Shown piece after piece: positions 14,970 to 15,053 of a stretch of 15,053 nt of DNA. The notes under the pieces were generated by a model. It was not told the DNA's origin and searched no databases. It worked only from the letters and a program-made list of their open reading frames with translations. The first letter of the stretch is position 1; every line of letters starts with the position of its first letter. Source of the stretch: an uncultured Opitutia bacterium (GTDB lineage Bacteria > Verrucomicrobiota > Verrucomicrobiia > Opitutales > UBA953); NCBI GenBank assembly GCA_937874455.1, contig CALNBE010000070.1:1-15053 (forward strand), given 5' to 3'. Both the position numbers and the translations under genes were made by a program.

Positions 14970-15053
14970 GTGCCTGCGCCACGACTTCACGTGGCGTCCG
15001 ATGCTTTTTCAATTCGATGATCGCAATTTTCAGCACAATTTCCGCAATCATAA
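14965..15053 (-). pseudogene. Fragment of a PDDEXK nuclease-like gene joined to the AbiEii remnant
   Basis: Entering from the right edge on the minus strand, one frame reads IAIIELKKHRTPREVVAQAL and then degenerates, stopping at 14926-14928. The ELK followed by R-T-P-R-E-V-V-A-Q-A-L matches the second half of the PDDEXK catalytic core in DUF91/NucS-like restriction-type proteins, which normally continue DYASWV. Here the match ends after the Leu codon, at the bases where AbiEii similarity begins one frame over. The upstream part lies outside the window, so the length of the remnant is unknown. The match is by eye and rests on about 20 residues. Confidence 0.55.

Overview
The window is GC-rich chromosomal DNA whose sense strands are C-rich. 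The gene mix is free-living Gram-negative: a periplasmic binding protein, a probable outer-membrane beta-barrel protein and a lipoprotein. Most start codons lack a Shine-Dalgarno sequence and follow pyrimidine-rich leaders. Gene content and protein style suggest Verrucomicrobiota (Opitutales-like). This is an impression from the sequence, not a database result, and is only moderately secure.

Layout, left to right. (1) The 3' part of an unrecognised gene runs in from the left edge and ends in a strong terminator (about 649-681). (2) 727-5294 is a complete five-gene branched-chain amino-acid ABC importer operon in the order livJ-like, livH, livM, livG, livF, with gaps of 18, 3 and 3 nt and one 7-nt overlap. 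A perfect 12-bp palindrome lies just upstream. (3) A GxxExxY-family gene (5427-5876) converges on a CysJ-type flavoprotein reductase gene (5958-7121, minus) through a shared bidirectional terminator. The reductase lacks the flavodoxin domain. (4) 7268-10366 is a plus-strand cluster: 23S rRNA pseudouridine synthase (rluB-like), folD, an RDD membrane protein overlapping folD by one base, and a probable beta-barrel protein. It ends in a terminator facing the purH terminator. (5) purH (10534-12078, minus) is followed across a divergent gap by a DUF4823-like lipoprotein, then by a 5'(3')-deoxyribonucleotidase gene broken by an apparent one-base insertion inside its catalytic DxDGVLAD motif. (6) rph (13450-14175, minus) is the last intact housekeeping gene.

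From about 14401 to the right edge the DNA changes character. There is a 3' fragment of a serine-type tRNA, still followed by a terminator on its own strand, then four copies of TGGCAACT in two pairs. After these come debris of defence-type genes: a 5'-truncated AbiEii-like nucleotidyltransferase fused out of frame to a scrap of a PDDEXK nuclease-like gene. The best reading is the edge of an integrated genomic island whose bulk lies to the right of the window.

The working genes cover amino-acid import, one-carbon and purine metabolism (folD supplies the folate pool that PurH uses as 10-formyl-THF), RNA maturation (rluB, rph) and cell-envelope functions. No complete novel system is visible. 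The most unusual material is the island boundary at 14401-15053 and the frameshifted nucleotidase.
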